In this document: positions 21,541 to 32,765 of the stretch, piece by piece
Numbering within the stretch: the first letter of the stretch is position 1
Layout of the letters: each line of letters begins with the position of its first letter
NCBI GenBank assembly: GCA_948146395.1
Contig: OX411559.1
Span: 40,829,432-40,893,431, forward strand
From: Fragum whitleyi
Taxonomy: Eukaryota > Mollusca > Bivalvia > Cardiida > Cardiidae
Length of the DNA: 64,000 bases
Reading direction: 5' to 3'
Translations under genes and position numbers: made by a program
The notes under the pieces: generated by a model
What the model was told of the DNA's origin: nothing
The model's database searches: none
Seen by the model: the letters and a program-made list of their open reading frames with translations, nothing else

Positions 21541-22682
21541 CATTGATCGTCTGATGGCCGCGACCCCTTTTAACTGATTTAACGACATGTCTTTAACCTA
21601 AGGGTTCTCTTTGGCCTTGCGATTGTTGTACTTCTGTCAAAAGCAATACGTGATCACCTATGGCGACCGACGTCCGACGGACGGGTGGCATTCACTCCTT
21701 TATCCGGAGCATAACTCTGTCACCTTATGTCCGATTGACTTGAAACTTGGGAGTTATGTTCCTCTCATGATTACGGACTGAAGTGTACAGAAAATGTTAC
21801 TCTACATAATTAATTTTCTAATTATTCTTTTGTTGTTGTTTTTTCATACTTTGACAACCAGCATTGTAACGGGCTTTTGTGTGAGATTTTGCCAACTTGT
21901 TTCAACTCATTTTTCTTTAACAAAATCAAAGGTCTTTGGTTTTTGTTCTTTGTTCTAACTTGCTCTGATTGCACAGACACAGTTTGTCGCCTTACGATCT
22001 ACGCCTGAGTTCTTAGTTACGGTTCCGTAGGTAATATAAACAATACTCTAGGAAGCAGTTCTTCTTTTCTTTTACAGAATTAGACAGAAACTGAAACTGT
22101 ATTTGCTGTAGTCTGTCAGTTCGAAAGTCGTAAAGGCTAGTCACATTAGATACTTTTCGAAGACTTGGTTTTGTTCCGTGCAGCTTGTCACATTAATGCT
22201 GTAAAAGAAAATTTTGCCTGTTAAAAAAGTAAACACACATCTTAGCTGACGGCACAATCCTATGTACATTTTTTCCGCACATGATCTTGAAGACTAAGTT
22301 ATATTTGCATTTAGTTTTAAGAAAATAGAATTAATTCTTTACAATAATATACTATATTTTTGATATTTCGGCTAATGCCTTTTACAATAAAATACTACAT
22401 GGAAATGTCACAACTACATCTTTAAATTCTTACTGTGCCACCATATCAAATGTTTCTGTTTGACGTCGCCGCTGGAAACGTCATTTTGGCGTATTTAATG
22501 TAACGTCATCAGGAGAATTGACGTTGCTAGACGTAATATCACTATTTAGCGCACATGAATTTATTCGTTTTCATTCCAATATACTTACAGGTTTTGTATT
22601 TCCTACAAGAAAATGGTTTGATACCTACATGTTTGTTTACGTGCCCAATGTAATAGGTTTTATCATAAAAAAGACTCATTAT

Positions 22683-22985
22683 AGGTGTATTTTGTAAACT
22701 GAGCTCTGACGTAGGCGCTGAGTCCATTATCATAGGTAAATCGGGTATCTATTAAAAAGCAAGTGATAGGAATTTAACCCGACCCCTTCACTGCAATTAT
22801 GAAAGCATATGTTTGAGTGAACCTTACGTTTTAAGACAAGCAATAACGTTGGTTTACAAGGTAAATTGTAAACTTTCTAATGCGCTATTCAAACCTGTTT
22901 TATCGATTTCGAACAAATAGCACGAGAATCTAACAGTAAAAAGTTGATTTCACGGCTCACCGCGCAAAATCTACCTATACTAAGA
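22683..22985 (+). repeat. Dispersed repeat G, copy 2
   Basis: Same order of blocks as 18168-18420 with a ~60-bp insertion (ATCGGGTATC..GACCCCTTCACTGC). It is carried inside the 6.5 kb element. Confidence 0.6.
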
Positions 22986-22987
22986 TT

Positions 22988-23408
22988 TTGCACTATCGTG
23001 GACAGACACAGTGTGGCAAGCTAAACCTTGTTTTGTATAAAAAGTCTGTGAACACTTGTCGCATAACAGATGTAATTTTTGGTGAACGGTTTGTACGTGT
23101 TTATTCAAGAAATTTTGACCATATGTCTTACTGCACAATTCACAATGAAATCGTCTACTCTGGTGAATGCGCCTCCTGTGCCTATGCAGATAAGATGGCG
23201 CCTTGGTACAGTGGCTGCAGTCGTCACACTTGTAGAGCCTCTTTTACTGCTCCTGTTTACTGCTCCTGTTTATAAAAAATCGATTAGAGCTTCATTCGCA
23301 ATAACATTCTTATGTCATGCGTTTTACTGTGTACACAGAAAGCTCCGCTTATTTATCATATTCAACGTCATCTTAAGCGAGAACGTTGATGCTTTTGACG
23401 CCATATAA
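22988..23408 (+). other. Open frames with Cys/His-rich stretch, unassigned
   Basis: One frame reads CTIHNEIVYSGECASCAYAD inside a 95-codon ORF. No splice framework, no recognisable zinc-finger spacing and no family that I know. It lies inside the 6.5 kb element, opposite in strand to the exon-like pieces. Coding status is doubtful. Confidence 0.15.
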
Positions 23409-23781
23409 CGTAACGTGCTAAGTGACGCGCTTCGTTTTTCTTTAAATTATCCCAATGTCAGTTTCATAGGTCTTTCATTAATTTTACACGCAGACAATGT
23501 AATAAAACTATTTTATCCTCAAAAAAGGGATAGAAAAAAGTATTTAGAATCGTGATCGTGTTTTATTGTGGGCATTATCTCATTTTAACGTTGATGTGTC
23601 CATGAATAAAGTGGGGAGGAGATATATACAAAGCAAACTTTCTCGGGCTCCGTCCTCGGAATTTACCTTGTGCATATAACTCCTCCTCCAAAACACTTTA
23701 TTTATTGACTCACGCGAAAATGAAATTAGTTTTTGATTATAATCTCTACAATTGACATCCTCCATTTTCAAATGAAGGTGT

Positions 23782-23938
<157 letters not shown>

Positions 23939-24122
23939 GATGAAAGAGAGAGAGCCAGAAAATGCCTTTTTAGGCTATAAACAAATGCACGCGACACATT
24001 ATCAATAAGGTTTACATTGTGATTTTAGATAGTTTTCTGTTTCGTCTTCAAAAATTTTCAAGCAATCGCGTTAGAATTTTAGGATAGCAATTATACAAAA
24101 TAGCGCGTACCTGTCTTTGATT

Positions 24123-24206
24123 TTATTCCACAGTCATCCCATCCTGGTAACTTTCTTTAATAATGACCTCGTCATCGAAGGATCCATTCAGTAACGTGGA
24201 TTCCTC
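24123..24206 (-). CDS. Terminal exon candidate of the element's gene
   Basis: Minus strand: acceptor TTGATTTGCAG, then EESTLLNGSFDDEVIIKESY and QDGMTVE before TAA (28 codons with the stop). Only this frame is open; it needs a phase-0 junction, whereas the upstream exon ends in phase 1. At least one more exon, not found, must therefore lie between. A GACAG|GTACGC donor shortly after the stop could lead to a 3'-UTR exon. The product is acidic with no recognised domain. Confidence 0.45.
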   Translation of the reverse strand, partial: EESTLLNGSFDDEVIIKESYQDGMTVE

Positions 24207-24307
24207 CTGCAAATCAATTAAAGACAAATCATCAAGAATCTTTTATTATGGTCAAGAAGTTTCGTTTTCCTTTATCGAAAGCATATTTTCGATTGGCGAC
24301 TTAGATG

Positions 24308-24341
24308 TCGTAAATACAGCTCGAGTAAAGCTGTATTTACG
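24308..24341. repeat. Perfect hairpin CGTAAATACAGCT
   Basis: 13-bp perfect arms around CGAGTAA, about 100 bp upstream (on the minus strand) of the terminal exon candidate, inside the 6.5 kb element. Confidence 0.7.
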
Positions 24342-25797
24342 CCATTTTCGTTATCCCATAACAATATGAGTGCGAGTCAAAAGCCATCCACTAACACACG
24401 TTGAAGAAATATTGCAATTCTTCAAACGAAGGCATTTTGTCGAAGAACACAAGTAATTAAGTGTGAACGTTTCTAAACTGGCTAATACATGTAAAACATT
24501 CTTGAATTAAAATCATATTTCCACATTGCCAATACAAGATTATCACTTTTGTAAATCAACTTGATTGACGGCAAATTCGATTGTGAGTGGGCATTTTCCC
24601 CCCTTGATTCAATATATACTGAGTCCCATAAGAAAGTGAGCACTTTCACTTTTTCTATTTCTATTGATTTTTACAAAGTTGGATGGAAATTGTTGAGTAT
24701 ATTGCTACCGTACTTAAGTCAAGACCTTTTGAAATTAAAAATCAAATCAGATTTGGATAATGTATCGCATGCTGCATACGCACAGACAGAACCTATATTG
24801 TTGAAATTTGACCTCTTTACAATTTTTTTCTTTGGTAAGAGCTATGTGTTGATGTTGTATTATAGAGTTTTAGAAGACATTCCAAGCCAATTCCAAACAA
24901 CAGTCTTAATTTGTATGCAGACGTTACGTGTGCGTCAACGTTACACATTGCTACGTTGTTAGGCCAGTAACTCGTCGTTGAATGGTGCTATGGCGTTCTA
25001 TATCATCTCAATTAGCTTATTAAAGGTCTTATAGAATGATGACCTCGATTTCTATTGGAACATGAATGCCTTATCAATTTTAATGACATTCTAAATCTGA
25101 GAAGGTTCGATTTTGTTCAACGACGTTTTTGGTAGTCAAAGCACGCTTTTGCATCACGCATAATTGTATTGAAGATGTAATTTTATTCTTAGGAAAGCCG
25201 CAAAGATTCAATTGAATGCATTTTCAGACCAATCACTCGTCAGAAGCGAGATGCACATGCAAAACATCCAAAATTGATTGTCTCAATTAAGCAGAAGATA
25301 TTTGCTAATTACACGATTTTTGCTTTCAAAAAGCGTCTGTACATACTCTTGGGGATAGTCATACGACATTTCGTGACGATAAATTGTGTAATCTCAGAGA
25401 AATTTAAAATTCAAAAGTGCACACTTTCTTTTGGAACTAAGTATATTTATATATTCATGGGAATGTCGTAAGGCTGTATGCATGAACATATAACCTAAAA
25501 CCATGAAGGGGTAATGAAATAAAAATCGAAAATTTTCAGTAATATATAATTACGTTTAAATAGCATAATTAAATACTTTGCTTCCAAATTAAATCTAACG
25601 TAGGCTTCTTTATACTTTCATTTTGTATGAACCATCTATGCGTTCAAGATGAAAACTATGCGAAGCGTTTTGGAACTGTTTACCCGCTTACACGTGTACT
25701 CATATGTAAATCCGGTTTCAAACTTCATTAACTTCCTAGGCGTTTTTTTACGACACAAGAATATTTCTTAGATAGGTACAAAATTGCATCTACATAC

Positions 25798-25879
25798 CAG
25801 TTCTTGATTTCCTTCTCTTTCCCGGGTCACCAACAAACTCCTCCAAAAATTCATCTGCCAATCTAAATCTAACATTTTC
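25798..25879 (-). CDS. Internal exon candidate of the element's gene
   Basis: Minus strand: acceptor CCTTTGCAG, then 82 bases coding ENVRFRLADEFLEEFVGD and PGKRRKSRT, then donor ACTG|GTATGT (phase 1). Joined to the start exon it gives MADNL + ENVRFRLADEF.. without a frame break. The GKRRKSR stretch could be a nuclear localisation signal. The other two frames contain stops or no borders. Confidence 0.55.
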
Positions 25880-26196
25880 CTGCAAAGGAATTACATAAAC
25901 TGATTTACTAATGTAATTATATCTTTCATTGTTCGAAACAGCAAGTCTCGGGCTATTTTGATCAATTACACATGACAGAAAATTCGCGATTTCCCTAAAA
26001 AAACATATCGTGTTTTTATAAAAGATATCACAAATACTTCAATCAAGTTTCAAAAATGCCTTCAAGAAACCAACACACTATCTTCAAAAAACAATCGCCA
26101 CAGAGTCACGCTAATAGACAAACATACACCTTTCATCGATATGAAATCGGCACAGAAAAAATTAAAAGATGATATTTAAAAATAAGAAAAACTTAC

Positions 26197-26211
26197 CAAA
26201 TTGTCAGCCAT
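26197..26211 (-). CDS. Start exon candidate (MADNL) near the right TIR
   Basis: Minus strand: AACGCATGGCTGACAATTTG followed by GTAAGTTTTTC, a near-consensus donor in phase 0 that matches the phase of the next exon. The ATG lies 89 bp inside the right TIR, so the 5' UTR and promoter would be element-borne, as for a transposon gene. The identity of the product is unknown: transposase, accessory protein or captured host gene. Confidence 0.5.
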
Positions 26212-26299
26212 GCGTTCAGTTGTAGGAAAGCAACGTGTATGAGACAAAATCCCGTGCAAATCGAGGAAAGGCATTTTTTCCCGCTCATTTGCAATACAG

Positions 26300-26366
26300 A
26301 ATCATAGCAAACCAACATACAAAATCATAGACAAACATTTTACGGTAACATCGTTAAACACCAGTG
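26300..26366 (-). repeat. Right TIR of the 6.5 kb element, 67 bp
   Basis: Perfect complement of 19863-19929, ending ..ACCAGTG directly before the duplicated AATGG. Confidence 0.95.
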
Positions 26367-26538
26367 AATGGGTAGATAATCGTAAACCTATGTGAGATAG
26401 CAGCTGGGGGCTAGGAAAGGGTGTAATGGTAGTACAGGTGAAAGAAATATCAGGAATCCATTGTTAGGTGCTCCGGCCGCCGTGATATAACTGCGAAATT
26501 GTTGAAAGAGGCGTAAAACCAATTCAAACAAACAAAAA
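26367..26538 (+). mobile_element. SINE, 3' half (split by the 6.5 kb element)
   Basis: It resumes AATGGGTAGATAATCGTAAAC and runs to GTTGAAAGAGGCGTAAAACC and (CAAA)n. The right target duplication CATATCTCCACGAA (26539-26552) differs from the left by one base. Confidence 0.85.
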
Positions 26539-26552
26539 CATATCTCCACGAA

Positions 26553-26660
26553 TTCAACAAATATTTTCTTCGTGTGTTATGATTTGATATTACGAAGCAA
26601 AAGAGGATTTTTCTGTAATGAGACTGGGGGCGGAACTTCTCTTTCAAAATAGATGGAGGC
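26553..26660. repeat. Repeat H, continuation beyond the nested insertions
   Basis: TTCAACAAATATTTTCTTCG .. TATGATTTGATATTACGAAGC matches 19130-19190 in the first part of repeat H. Confidence 0.5.
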
Positions 26661-27630
26661 TCGAAATTGTTTTCATTGAGAAATATAGCAACTTTTATCC
26701 GATGCAAAAAAGTACTGTATACGTACAAATCTCAAATCGCCATAAAATAAGTTAATAATGTAACATGTCATTAGATTTTATAAAGCACGGGAGATAACCC
26801 GTATAAAACGGGGGTTAAATTTTCACGGTGGAGTTGTATCCCATTTGAGACTTGCCGCTTACTGAAACGGCGTATCTAGTCGAAAGTTAGGGGGCCTTGT
26901 GGGATGTGCATGGTACCAGATGGGGAAACCGAGGTTCCGGACCCTAAACATACACTGAAATTGGTCTAAAAAGGGACAATCCGTTCCGGAATATTAGGAA
27001 TCCAAGTGCAGTTAATGACATCGAGAAATTGACTATTATCTCAATCAAATCAAATCCAAAGGTTTACTAATTTTATGATATACATTTTTTCTTTGGCGAG
27101 CAAATTGTCGTAATCATTGAAGTTACGATATCTGACAATTTTTTAATTTGCTATTTCTTGTCCATTTAAACATCTTTCTATATCAGCCTTGCTTTTAATT
27201 TTATTGATGTTCCATCGACCTATGCATGACTGATCAAAATTAATTATAATTTCATCCATTTTTATGGTAATTCTAAAATAGAATATAGTATGAATCTTCG
27301 ATTTTTAAAAGTCATTTTGTCATCAAAACGTGAAAAATGAATTCACTTGAACAAATCCATGTGCATATACCATGGACTATCTTGACTCTTGAACAGTAAG
27401 TTGCTTATCAGTTAATAACTCTTTACGCGACCATGAAAATAATTATAGGATGAGAATTACAGACGATAGGCGGTAAGGCCAGTCCAAAACTCTTTCTTTC
27501 TCTTTGAAGCACTTTATTGTGGACATTCAATATGTCTTCCAATAAGTCCCTACAATTAAGGGATTTGCCATACATGCATATCAGCTGAATCTGTTCCCCC
27601 CTTGTTCAGCTGAATCTGTTTTTTTTTTTA
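26661..27630. other. No gene or repeat recognised
   Basis: A GC-richer patch at 26800-26960 (CCTTGTGGGATGTGCATGG, CCGAGGTTCCGGACCC) stands out but has no open frame. The rest is AT-rich. Confidence 0.4.
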
Positions 27631-29246
27631 AGCTCACCTGAGCACGAAGTGCTCAAGGGAGCTATTGTGATCGATCGTTGTCCGGCGTCCGTCTGTCCGT
27701 CTGTCCATCTGTCCGTCTGTCCGTCTGTCCGTCACGGCGTCAACTTTTTCTTTAAACGACATCTCCTCCTAAACTTATGGGTCAAAATCAACCAAACTTG
27801 GCAGAAATATTCCTTGGGTGGTCCCTTATAAAAATTGCTCAAATGGAAAGGATCCGTGCCATATCACGGGAAAAGGGGCCTTAATGACAAATTTCTTGTT
27901 TTCACTCTAGAAGCCACAAATATGGTCCAATCTTCATGAAACTTGGTCAGAATGTTAGTAAGGTCATGAGGATGTAGTCTATTGAAAATGGGAAGGATCC
28001 GTGCCATTTCACAGAAAAAGCCGCCTTAATGACAATTTTGTCAACAATATCTTTAAACGACATCTCCTCCAAAACTTATGGGTTAAAATCAACCAAACTT
28101 GGCAGAAATATTCCTTGGATGGTCCCTTATGAAAATTGCTCAAATGGAAAGGATCCGTGCCATATCACGGGAAAAGGGGCCTTATTGACAAATTTCTTGT
28201 TTTCACTCTAGAAGCCACAAATACGGTCCAATCTTCATGAAACTTGGTCAGAATGTTTGTTAGGTCATGAGAATGAAGTCTATTGAAAATGGGAAGGATC
28301 CATGCCATTATTTCACAGAAAAAGCCGCCTTAATGACAATTTTATCAACAATATCTTTAAACGACATCTCCTCCTAAACTTATGGGTTAAAATCAACCAA
28401 ACTTGGCAGAAATATTCCTTGGGTGGTCCCTTATGAAAATTGCTCAAATGGAAAGGATCCGTGCCATATCACGGGAAAAGGGGCCTTAATGACAAATTTC
28501 TTGTTTTCACTCTAGAAGCCACAAATATGGTCCAATCTTCATGAAACTTGGTCAGATTGTTTGTTAGGTCATGAGAATGGAGTCCATTTGAAAATGGGAA
28601 GGATCCATGCCATTATTTCACGGAAAAAGGCGCCTTAATGACAATTTTGTCAACAATATCTTTAAACGACATCTCCTCCTAAACTTATGGGTCAAAATTA
28701 ACCAAACTTGGCAGAAATATTCCTTGGGTGGTCCCTTATGAAAATTGCTCAAATGGAAAGGATCCGTGCCATATCACGGGAAAAGGGGCCTTAATGACAA
28801 TTTTGTCAACAATATCTTTAAACGACATCTCCTCCTAAACTTATGGGTCAAAATCAACCAAACTTGGCAGAAATATTCCTTGGATGGTCCCTTATGAAAA
28901 TGACAATTTTTTTGTTTACTCTCTAGAAGAAACAAATATGGTTCAATCATCATGAAACTTTGTCAGAATGTTTGTTAGGTCATGAGGATGAAGTCATTTG
29001 AAAATGGGAAGTATACATGCCATATCACGGGAAAAGGGGCCTTAATGACAATTTTTTCGTAAGAGCTCCAAACACCACAAATATAGTCCAATTTTCATGA
29101 AACTTGATCAAAATGTTTGCCAGGTCACAAGAATGAACTCTGTTGAAAATGGGAAGGTTCATGCCATATCATAGGAAATGGAGTCTTAATGATAATTTAC
29201 TTGAAATATCAGGTGAGCGATTTAGGGCCCTCAGGGTCCTCTTGTT
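27631..29246 (+). mobile_element. Pearl/Helitron-like array E (AGCTCACCTGAGCAC)
   Basis: It starts AGCTCACCTGAGCACGAAGT, with GAGCACGAAGTGCTC as a hairpin, then (GTCT/GTCC)n. Tandem ~300-bp units, each made of two half-related blocks, contain AACGACATCTCCTCC, ACCAAACTTGGCAGAAATAT, CCTTGGGTGGTCCC and GGAAAGGATCCGTGCC. It ends CAGGTGAGCGA then hairpin AGGGCCCTCAGGGTCCT and CTTGTTT. The opening CACCTGAGC and closing CAGGTGAGC are complementary. Confidence 0.75.
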
Positions 29247-29261
29247 TGTAAATACTTGGAT

Positions 29262-29588
29262 TGTGTATGTATGTATGTATGTATGTATGTATGTATGTAT
29301 GTATGTATGTATGTATGTATGTATGTATGTATGTTTGTATGTATGTATGTATGTATGTATGTATGTATGTATGTATGTATGTATGTATGTATGTATGTAT
29401 GTATGTATGTATGTATGTATGTATGTATGTATGTATGTATGTATGTATGTATGTATGTATGTATGTATGTATGTATGTATGTATGTATGTATGTATGTAT
29501 GTATGTATGTATGTATGTATGTATGTATGTATGTATGTATGTATGTTTGTATGTATGTATGTATGTATGTATGTATGTATGTATGTAG
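29262..29588. repeat. (GTAT)n microsatellite, ~325 bp
   Basis: About 80 tetranucleotide units with two G-T-T-T interruptions (about 29333 and 29545), 16 bp after the end of array E. The poly-MYVC ORFs here are artefacts. Confidence 0.98.
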
Positions 29589-30237
29589 GCTTGCTCGAGG
29601 AGTATATTTCTTTTCCGCGGTACGAAGTATAGCGGAAAAGGTTTGTCTTCTTGATACGCCTATGTAATAAAGTTGTTATGGTGTTGTTTTAGAGATTGGC
29701 CAATGAAATGATTCCGCTGTTTAAAGCGGGTATAGAGAGGGTTAATGTATCAGTTCTAGCGAGTACACCGTACTGTTTACTTCACTTTCCAAGTTTTTTA
29801 TTGATAATGTGTCAAGTATGACATCACTATTTTTTCTTGACGTCGTGTTGCGATCTAGACGTGGATTCATTTCTTGAATTAGTGATTCGATGAAAGTTAA
29901 TAAGCTCTTTAAGATGTATACATATTTGATTTTCTAAATAATCTGTTGGATTTATCTATATATTTATTTGGAATTGTATTAGAACCACATTAAATCCATA
30001 GCAGGTGCGTCTCGCTATCGGCAAACAAAGTATATGTTGTTTTGTTGAGTCAAAATAGTAAAGAGAAGACTTGATGTTGTTTGAAGGTCATATTGAAAAT
30101 AAGAAATTGGTCTTTTGAATAATTTCTTAATATGTTACCTTCATTAAATAAAGATTTTATTATTATAAGCTTATTCTTTTCAAAGCAACTAGCCCTGCGT
30201 TCTAGATAACGAAACGTTAAGGTACGCTAAATATATA

Positions 30238-30515
30238 ATACGTACTTAGTGTTTTGTATGAGAAAAAATATCTAACGAGGTTGGGAGAATTGATGATTGT
30301 CGAGGCTCTGCCGAGGCAATCATCAATTCTAACAACCGAGTTAGATATTTTTTTAAAAATACACTAAGTACGTATTATTTTTATCTTATAACCCCTATTT
30401 GTCTTGTTCTCGTCGATGTTTCTGGCTGAAATGCAAGTTTCTAAAAATAACCGCATTATATCATTGTTCTAAAAATAATTATGTGATATCATAAAAAATA
30501 TTATACGGGATGTTG
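30238..30515 (+). mobile_element. Foldback repeat ACGTACTTAGTG, copy 2
   Basis: Cleaner than copy 1. Arms ACGTACTTAGTGTTTTGTAT / AATACACTAAGTACGT surround a stem AGAATTGATGATTGTCGAGG .. CGAGGCAATCATCAATTCT. The same tail follows (TTATCTTATAACCCCTATTT). Confidence 0.7.
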
Positions 30516-32500
30516 GTGCTTGCTTGTGATTCGTTATCCTAAACATGGGACAACACTGCGTTCAGAAAAATAATGATTATGAACGTAGATTTAGGAACAA
30601 TGCAGTGTTCCATTTGTAAAACATTTGCTATTATTTTCCAATAAAGGCCGATTACAGTTAACTGTAGTAAAGAGCTGCACTAAACACCTTATCTATCAAA
30701 GAAAAAAAAGCCGTAGGATCCAGATGAGCTTTCGATAATAAAGAAATTGGGGGGAAAGGACGAAAGAAAAAGAAACATGAAAACAGAATACACACATTTG
30801 CTAATTTATCCTTAGCCTATTGAATTTAAATTTTGTTTTAAAATGCAAAACTTGTGGACATTCAACCAGGCTGGCCAAATGTTTTCCGTAGAAGCAGACA
30901 GTATAGGCTAAGATCAGACTGCACGTCTGTGCAGGCTGATCTTAATCTAAACGGTCTATCAAAACTGGAGGTAATGCAGGAAAAATGATGCCTTGAACAG
31001 CGAAATAAGGGTTTTAAAGTTAATGATGTGGTCTTTACTTACGCATGATTGGTTCATTTGATTTTTACCGTTTAACTTTTGAATTTTTAATGAGTGTAAA
31101 ATCTATTCAGTTCAATTCAATATTAGGTTTTTATAATTTTATATTAATCTTGTCCAAGGGAACACATGATCTATTGATGTCCTTTGGAATGATTTTTGAA
31201 AAAAAAAAAGAAAAAATAGAACAAATTTTATTAAACTGGAGTGCTTGAAATTTTCGAAATGTTTATCGTGTCCATGCATAGATAGATCGAAAGCAAATTT
31301 ATCTCTTTAATCGATTAATTGATAAATTACAGAAGTATTTACACAACCCAAACCTTTGAATGATAATTGTTAAGGCTTTGATATTTCACTTGCTAATTCC
31401 TCGTTAAGAGATTTTTCTATTCGTGACAAGGTCAACTGTCAGGGTCATACCGTTTTTCAAGGCCATGATAATCATGATAAAAAGTGAAAGGGTTCGTCAC
31501 ATTTTGAGTATTCTTTCCGTCAAAATCTCGGGGTTTTTTACTTGTCATTTCATACGGATATTCATGTCTAACAAGCACACATTGTTTCAATCCGATTTGA
31601 AGAAAATGTAATTTGCAACAAATTATAAATCGGTCGATTTTAAACAACAAATTATAGATTGATCTATTTTAAATCGAGAACGATATCATTACAATAAGAC
31701 AGGGATATCTTCAAAAGAAAGACAAATGATGCTCGGTAATCTACCACACGAGAAAAGTTTCAACCCTGGTCAGCCTTTGCAGTATGAGCAGTTTGACCAG
31801 GGTCGCCACATTTCCCCTTTCTAAATTTGGTTCTTCTCGCGAATTGGGTCACTTATCCTTTATATTTAACCGACTATCGTGTCCTTCAGTACTTTGATTG
31901 AAGAATTAGTTACTATTATAACCCTTATATAAACAATTTGAATTTGGTTCTTCTCAAATTACAGAATGTTTTCTCTGGACAGTCTCCATTCAGTCTACTT
32001 GTTTTATATAATGGTGAGCTAATAGGACCATTTCATAACCAACGATAAACATTTTATTTCCCTTTGAAACCACACAACGCCAGCTCAACCCACCCATTCT
32101 AGTTCATTTCAAAATAATCATTCTTGTCGACTTCACAATAATATTTTTCAACGCAGTTTAGTGTGTCAATATCGTTTTATGATTATCGATGTTTCACGAT
32201 CTTATCTTTTCAATTTTGGTCTCCTTTAGTCCACCGTAGAACTAAAGTTTATCAAGTGATTTAGGATTAGTGTCGACGTATTAAACATTATTATGATAGA
32301 GTTATAATCCCTTATTACACATTGTAGACATTTCTACGTACAAGAACTTGGTAAAAAGATAGTTTTATGCCGCATTTAACATTTTAAAGTTATATCACGC
32401 TTCGTTATGTGTCTGAGTTTTGAAAAACATCATAAAGTGCATTTTTCTCCTCTCTTTACCACCTATTTTGCATCTAGATTGAAAATGTTTTTTGGAATAG
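30516..32500. other. No gene recognised; short palindromes only
   Basis: Two small palindromes of the CAGACTGTGC/GCACAGGCTGATC type at about 30905-30950 and 31768-31812. Open frames at 31045-31248 and 31423-31650 are short and on both strands, with no domain seen. Confidence 0.4.
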
Positions 32501-32502
32501 CT

Positions 32503-32700
32503 CATTGGCCGAGTGGTTAGCGTGCTTAAAGGATGACTGCGGGTTCGAGCCCCACTGGAGGCGGGTATCGTTTTTAATCAGAACATTTCACACACGCCCC
32601 AGTCCATCTAGCTGTCAACTTGGTTAGATTTTATTTCCTTCCCTTCCCTCTCTCTGACGTGCAAGACAACATCTGGAATGAGTTAGGATCACGATAGAAA
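32503..32700 (+). mobile_element. tRNA-headed SINE-like sequence (third type)
   Basis: TTGGCCGAGTGGTTAGCGTG (A box, Leu/Ser-like) and GCGGGTTCGAGCCCCACTGG (B box) are followed by CCCCAGTCCATCTAGCTGTC. The acceptor arms do not pair, so it is not a tRNA gene. The distal limit is uncertain. Confidence 0.5.
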
Positions 32701-32765
32701 TGGGACTTAATGATATTTATCCACGGGTACCCCCCCCCTAAAATAAATAAATGATTAAAATAAAA

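Noticed and set aside
24561..24962. 133-codon plus-strand ORF
   Set aside because: Longest non-repetitive ORF in the 6.5 kb element, but no domain, no splice framework and an AT-rich hydrophobic composition; not supported as coding.
29143..29667. ORFs of 110-174 codons of repeating MYVC
   Set aside because: Pure translation of the (GTAT)n microsatellite; 4-bp units read in all frames.
32503..32565. tRNA-Leu/Ser-like gene
   Set aside because: A and B boxes are present but the acceptor arms do not pair; it is a SINE-type head.
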